A stretch of DNA of 64,000 bases, from positions 1,364,001 to 1,428,000 of the forward strand of contig NZ_CP116766.1 in NCBI RefSeq assembly GCF_028463985.1. The letters are read 5' to 3'. The position numbers and the translations under genes were made by a program. The notes beneath the pieces were generated by a model. That model was not told where the DNA came from, did not search any database, and saw only the letters and a list, made by a program, of their open reading frames with translations. Position 1 is the first letter of the stretch. Every line of letters starts with the position of its first letter. Of this stretch, positions 61,017-64,000 are shown piece after piece. The stretch comes from Neisseria lisongii. Lineage in GTDB: Bacteria; Pseudomonadota; Gammaproteobacteria; Burkholderiales; Neisseriaceae.

Positions 61017-62165
61017 ATGAGCAAACTCTTTCCCCACGCCACCCTGCGCGACCGTGCGCCTTTCCGTTTCGACATTGTCGGTAGTTTTCTGCGCCCAGAC
61101 ACCCTCAAACAGGCACGCCGCCAATGTGCCTGCGGCGAATGCTCGACCGATGAGCTGCACCAAGTCGAAACGCAGGCCGTTTCTCATCTGATTGCACAAG
61201 AAAAAGCCGTCGGCCTGCCCAACGTAACCGACGGCGAATTCCGCCGCACTTGGTGGCACTTGGATTTTCTGTTCGAACTGCTCGGCGTGGAACTGCAAGA
61301 AGCCGAAACCTACAGCACCCAGTTCAAAGCCCACATGCACCGTCCGGTTACCCTCAAAATCACCAACAAAATCGAGTTCCCGAAAGTTCATCCGTTTCTC
61401 AACCACTTCAAAGCCCTGCAGGCGGAGGCGGACGGTTATCCGGTCAAATTCACCATTCCTTCGCCGAGTATGCTGCACCTGATTACCTGCGTGCGTACGC
61501 CGAACCCGCAGCTGATTGAACGCTACGCCGGTAAAAACGATGTGTTGCTGGCGGACATCACCGCCGCCTACATCGATGCCGTGCAGGCGCTGTATGATGC
61601 AGGCTGCCGCATTCTGCAACTGGACGATACTTCTTGGGGCGAATTCTGTTCTGAAGAAAAACGGGCGCTGTATGCCTCGCAAGGCGTGGACGTGGACGCA
61701 ACCGCCCGCAGCTATGTGAAAATGCTCAACGATATTCGGGACGCAGCGCCGCAGGATATGGCGATTACCATGCACATCTGCCGAGGCAACTTCCGCTCGA
61801 CTTGGTTTTCCAGCGGCGGCTACGAACCGGTTGCCGAAATCCTGTTCGGCGGCTGCAATGTGGACGGCTTCTTCCTCGAATACGACAGCGACCGTGCCGG
61901 CGATTTCCAGCCGCTGCGCTTTATCCGTGATCAGCAGGTTGTGTTGGGGCTGGTTACGTCCAAAAGCGGCGAGTTGGAAGCCAAAGAAGCCATTATCGAA
62001 CGCATTAAAGAGGCCGCCCAATATGTCGATATCAACCAATTATGCCTCAGCCCGCAATGCGGCTTTGCCTCTACCGAAGAAGGCAACGTGCTGACCGAAG
62101 AAGACCAGTGGAAAAAACTGGCGCTGATCCGCAGCATTGTGGACGAAGTATGGGGCGATAAATAA
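61017..62165 (+). CDS. MetE C-terminal-like methyltransferase (cobalamin-independent methionine synthase family)
   Basis: 382 residues, half the size of full MetE, equal to the YxjG/YxjH and archaeal MetE-like group. It has GSFLRPDTLKQAR at the start, VTDGEFRRTWWH, the zinc-site residues His and Cys in MHICRGNFRS and LSPQCGFAS, and LQLDDTSWGEFC. It probably transfers a methyl group to homocysteine, perhaps from a donor other than methyl-THF-polyglutamate. It follows ape1 by 30 bp but is unlikely to be functionally linked. Confidence 0.85.
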   Translation: MSKLFPHATLRDRAPFRFDIVGSFLRPDTLKQARRQCACGECSTDELHQVETQAVSHLIAQEKAVGLPNVTDGEFRRTWWHLDFLFELLGVELQEAETYSTQFKAHMHRPVTLKITNKIEFPKVHPFLNHFKALQAEADGYPVKFTIPSPSMLHLITCVRTPNPQLIERYAGKNDVLLADITAAYIDAVQALYDAGCRILQLDDTSWGEFCSEEKRALYASQGVDVDATARSYVKMLNDIRDAAPQDMAITMHICRGNFRSTWFSSGGYEPVAEILFGGCNVDGFFLEYDSDRAGDFQPLRFIRDQQVVLGLVTSKSGELEAKEAIIERIKEAAQYVDINQLCLSPQCGFASTEEGNVLTEEDQWKKLALIRSIVDEVWGDK

Positions 62166-62492
62166 TTGAACTATAGTGGATTAACTAAATAATCCATACC
62201 ATTTAATCCGGCACTTGTAGTTCTGTGCATTTTATGTCGAAGCCGTCTGAAAATCTGATTTTAGCTTTGCAGAAACTCGCTACGCTCGTTTTGGCGAAAC
62301 CTACGGTTTTAGCTGCGCAGAAACTCGCTTTGCTCGTTTTCAGACGACATTCATGTGGAATTTAAAGAACACGTGCGTGCTTGAGGCACGCACGCTACAC
62401 ACGATTCCCTGTCCCGCTGGCCGGAAGGGTGGTTCACTTGGGTTGTAATATTTTTTTGGTTAATTCACGATAATGATAGAAAGTTCATCAAA
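62166..62492. repeat. Mosaic repeats between the MetE-like gene and tal
   Basis: CTATAGTGGATTAAC (62172) begins a fragment. 62240-62400 is the TTTTAGCTTTGCAGAAACTCG block with uptake-sequence-like ends and GTGCGTGCTTGAGGCACGCAC. 62405-62472 has the CCTGTCCCGCTGGCCGGAAGG motif and a TTAATTCACGATA end. The order is the same as at 38700-39000 and 42495-42680. No gene is seen. Confidence 0.6.
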
Positions 62493-62493
62493 C

Positions 62494-62526
62494 AGGCCGT
62501 CTGAAAATCGGGTTTTCAGACGGCCT
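62494..62526 (-). terminator. Paired-DUS terminator after tal
   Basis: AGGCCGTCTGAAAA (62494-62507) with TTTTCAGACGGCCT (62513-62526), loop 5 nt. Confidence 0.85.
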
Positions 62527-62553
62527 GATGTTTGGGTATCACCGAAAAACAGC

Positions 62554-63606
62554 TTATGCCAGCGGCTCAAGCAGTTTGGCGAAGGCTTCTTCAAACTGTT
62601 TCAAACCGTCTTCCTGCAAGCGGACGGCAAGGGCTTCGAGGTCGATGCCGAGTTCGGCAACGGCGGCCAAATCCGCCAAAGCCTGATCGGTATGTTCTGC
62701 CAAGACGGCTTTGGCCGTCCCGTGGTCGATAAAGGCTTTCAGGGTGGCATCGGGTACGGTGTTTACCGTTTCTGCACCAATTAGGCTGTCCACATACAGC
62801 GTGTCGGGATACGCCGGATTTTTCACGCCGGTCGATGCCCACAAAAGCTGCACCCGATTAGCACCTTGTGCGGCAAGGCGTTGGAAGCTGCTGCTGCCGA
62901 AGTATTCCGCCCAATCCCGATAGGCGGCTTTGGCTAAGGCGATGGCGGTTTTGCCTTGAAGCGCTTCGGGCAAGGTGGTATCGAGTGCGTTGTCGATACG
63001 GGAAATAAAGAAGCTGGCAACGACACGGATGTTTTCCACGCTCAAGCCTGCTGCCAACCGTTTGGTAATGCCCCGCTGGTAGGCGGCGTAGGCTTTTTGG
63101 GTTTGACTGCGGGAAAACAGCAGGGTCAGGTTGATGCTCAAACCGGCTTCAATCAGGGTTTCAAATGCTTCGATGCCCTCGTCGGTGGCGGGGATTTTAA
63201 TCATGGCATTCGGACGGTTGATGGCCTGATACAGGCGTTTGGCTTCTTCAACAGTCGCTTCGGCGTTGCGGGACAGTTCCGGCGACACTTCGAGGCTGAC
63301 AAAACCGCTCTGCCCGCCCGCCTGATATTGGCTCAAACACACATCGCAGGCGGCCTGCACGTCTGCCACGGCCATGGTTTCATAACGCTGCTGCGGCGAA
63401 AGGCCGGTCTGTTTCAAAGCGGCGACTTCTTCGGCATACAGCGGATCGCCGGCAAAGGCTTTTTGGAAAATCGCCGGATTGGACGTTACGCCGCACACGC
63501 CCTGTTGCAGCATTTGCGCCAATTCGCCGCTCTGCACCAGCGAGCGGGACAGATTATCGAGCCAGATTTGTTGGCCTAAAGCCTTAACGTCCGATAAAAT
63601 AGTCAT
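62554..63606 (-). CDS. tal: Transaldolase
   Basis: This 350-residue pentose-phosphate enzyme moves a dihydroxyacetone unit between sugar phosphates. The Schiff-base lysine is Lys137 in NAMIKIPATDEG. GVTSNPAIF at 39-47 and FVSLEVSP near 102-109 are transaldolase signatures. Length and sequence fit the TalB-like subfamily used by neisseriae and actinobacteria. Its terminator is a paired uptake-sequence hairpin. Confidence 0.95.
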   Translation of the reverse strand: MTILSDVKALGQQIWLDNLSRSLVQSGELAQMLQQGVCGVTSNPAIFQKAFAGDPLYAEEVAALKQTGLSPQQRYETMAVADVQAACDVCLSQYQAGGQSGFVSLEVSPELSRNAEATVEEAKRLYQAINRPNAMIKIPATDEGIEAFETLIEAGLSINLTLLFSRSQTQKAYAAYQRGITKRLAAGLSVENIRVVASFFISRIDNALDTTLPEALQGKTAIALAKAAYRDWAEYFGSSSFQRLAAQGANRVQLLWASTGVKNPAYPDTLYVDSLIGAETVNTVPDATLKAFIDHGTAKAVLAEHTDQALADLAAVAELGIDLEALAVRLQEDGLKQFEEAFAKLLEPLA

Positions 63607-63797
63607 CTCTGAAATCCTTTATTATTGTGAAGCGGTTATGCTACCCTGATTTAGCGGGTTTGAATAGGTTTGCCGCCATATTTAAAAGCTATAAAGATAT
63701 AAAATATCCAGTGGGTTCAATTTAAAAAAAGTGAAGCCGCTACAGCCGTCTGAAAATGCACTTTGTCCCAAATACAAACCGTTTACCGGAGTAAAAA

Positions 63798-64000
63798 GTG
63801 AATACCGAACAATATTTAAGCTGGGCGCATGATGTGTTAAACATCGAAGCGCAATCCCTGCACGAAATCGCCGCAGGTTTGGACGAAAACTTTATCCGCA
63901 CCACCGATGCGCTGCTGCACTGCCAAGGGCGGGTGGTGATTACCGGCATGGGCAAATCGGGTCATATCGGACGCAAAATCGCCGCCACCATGGCTTCCAC
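63798..64000 (+). CDS. kdsD: Arabinose-5-phosphate isomerase, N-terminal part (3' end outside window)
   Basis: Reading from a GTG start at 63798, with GGAG 6 bp upstream, the frame begins MNTEQYLSWAHDVLNIEAQS and contains the SIS-domain loop VVITGMGKSGHIGRKIAATM. This is the KpsF/GutQ/KdsD family, which makes arabinose 5-phosphate for KDO of the lipooligosaccharide core. The gene is cut by the window end, so the CBS domains cannot be seen. Confidence 0.88.
   Translation, partial: MNTEQYLSWAHDVLNIEAQSLHEIAAGLDENFIRTTDALLHCQGRVVITGMGKSGHIGRKIAATMAS

Overview
The window is a chromosomal segment of a Neisseria species, or a very close relative. The evidence is a dense scatter of the neisserial DNA uptake sequence (core GCCGTCTGAA). 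Most copies are the AG-type with AGGCC at the front, with some AT-type copies, and many are paired head-to-head as terminators. The window also has Correia-like miniature repeats, dRS3-like repeats, a pilP-pilQ pair, a neisserial pgl protein-glycosylation cluster and the patA-patB-ape1 peptidoglycan O-acetylation set. I cannot name the species from the sequence alone.

Layout: pilP (partial), a short pilQ, aroK and aroB (1-3.4 kb). An IS110-family element (3.6-4.9 kb). gdhA, a class II glutamine amidotransferase, nrdR and ribD (5.2-9.7 kb). An IS3-family element inserted in the ribD terminator (9.7-10.9 kb). A glycan cluster made of a UDP-sugar dehydrogenase, flippase, two glycosyltransferases, pglB, pglC and pglD (11.2-20.9 kb). 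An autotransporter with an 18-bp tandem repeat and an rhlE-like helicase (21-25.3 kb). A lactate permease with a divergent LldR-like regulator (25.8-28.6 kb). Housekeeping genes orn, fhs, erpA, ubiB, ychF and tyrS, plus a small membrane protein, a small secreted protein and a LexA-like S24 repressor (29-38.5 kb). katA and a second lactate permease (39-42.3 kb). A queuosine operon queC-queD-DUF1304-queE behind a preQ1-I riboswitch-like leader (43-45.1 kb). ccoNOQP with an OmpA-like domain fused to CcoP (45.7-49.4 kb). An M61 peptidase, a DUF442 protein, a small secreted protein and a methyltransferase (49.7-53.7 kb). A second IS110 copy (54-55.2 kb), asd, and tRNA-Ala and tRNA-Met. The patA-patB-ape1 set, a MetE-like protein, tal and the start of kdsD (57.4-64 kb).

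What stands out: both IS110 copies carry an identical leader upstream of the transposase that folds and reads like a bridge RNA. One internal loop matches the two halves of the target in which both copies sit. A second loop matches the element's own right and left ends. Two uninterrupted copies of the same target repeat lie in the window, so the element boundaries can be read directly. Also notable are matching 17-bp LldR/PdhR-type palindromes upstream of both lactate permeases, the CcoP-OmpA fusion, a PilQ without its usual N-terminal region, and the preQ1 riboswitch candidate.

Functionally, the pgl genes would make and flip a lipid-linked, bacillosamine-type glycan for O-linked protein glycosylation. 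The dehydrogenase in front of them suggests a uronic-acid sugar in that glycan. The lactate permeases and their regulator feed respiration that ends at the cbb3 oxidase. All functional calls are by family recognition from reading the sequence; no database search was run.
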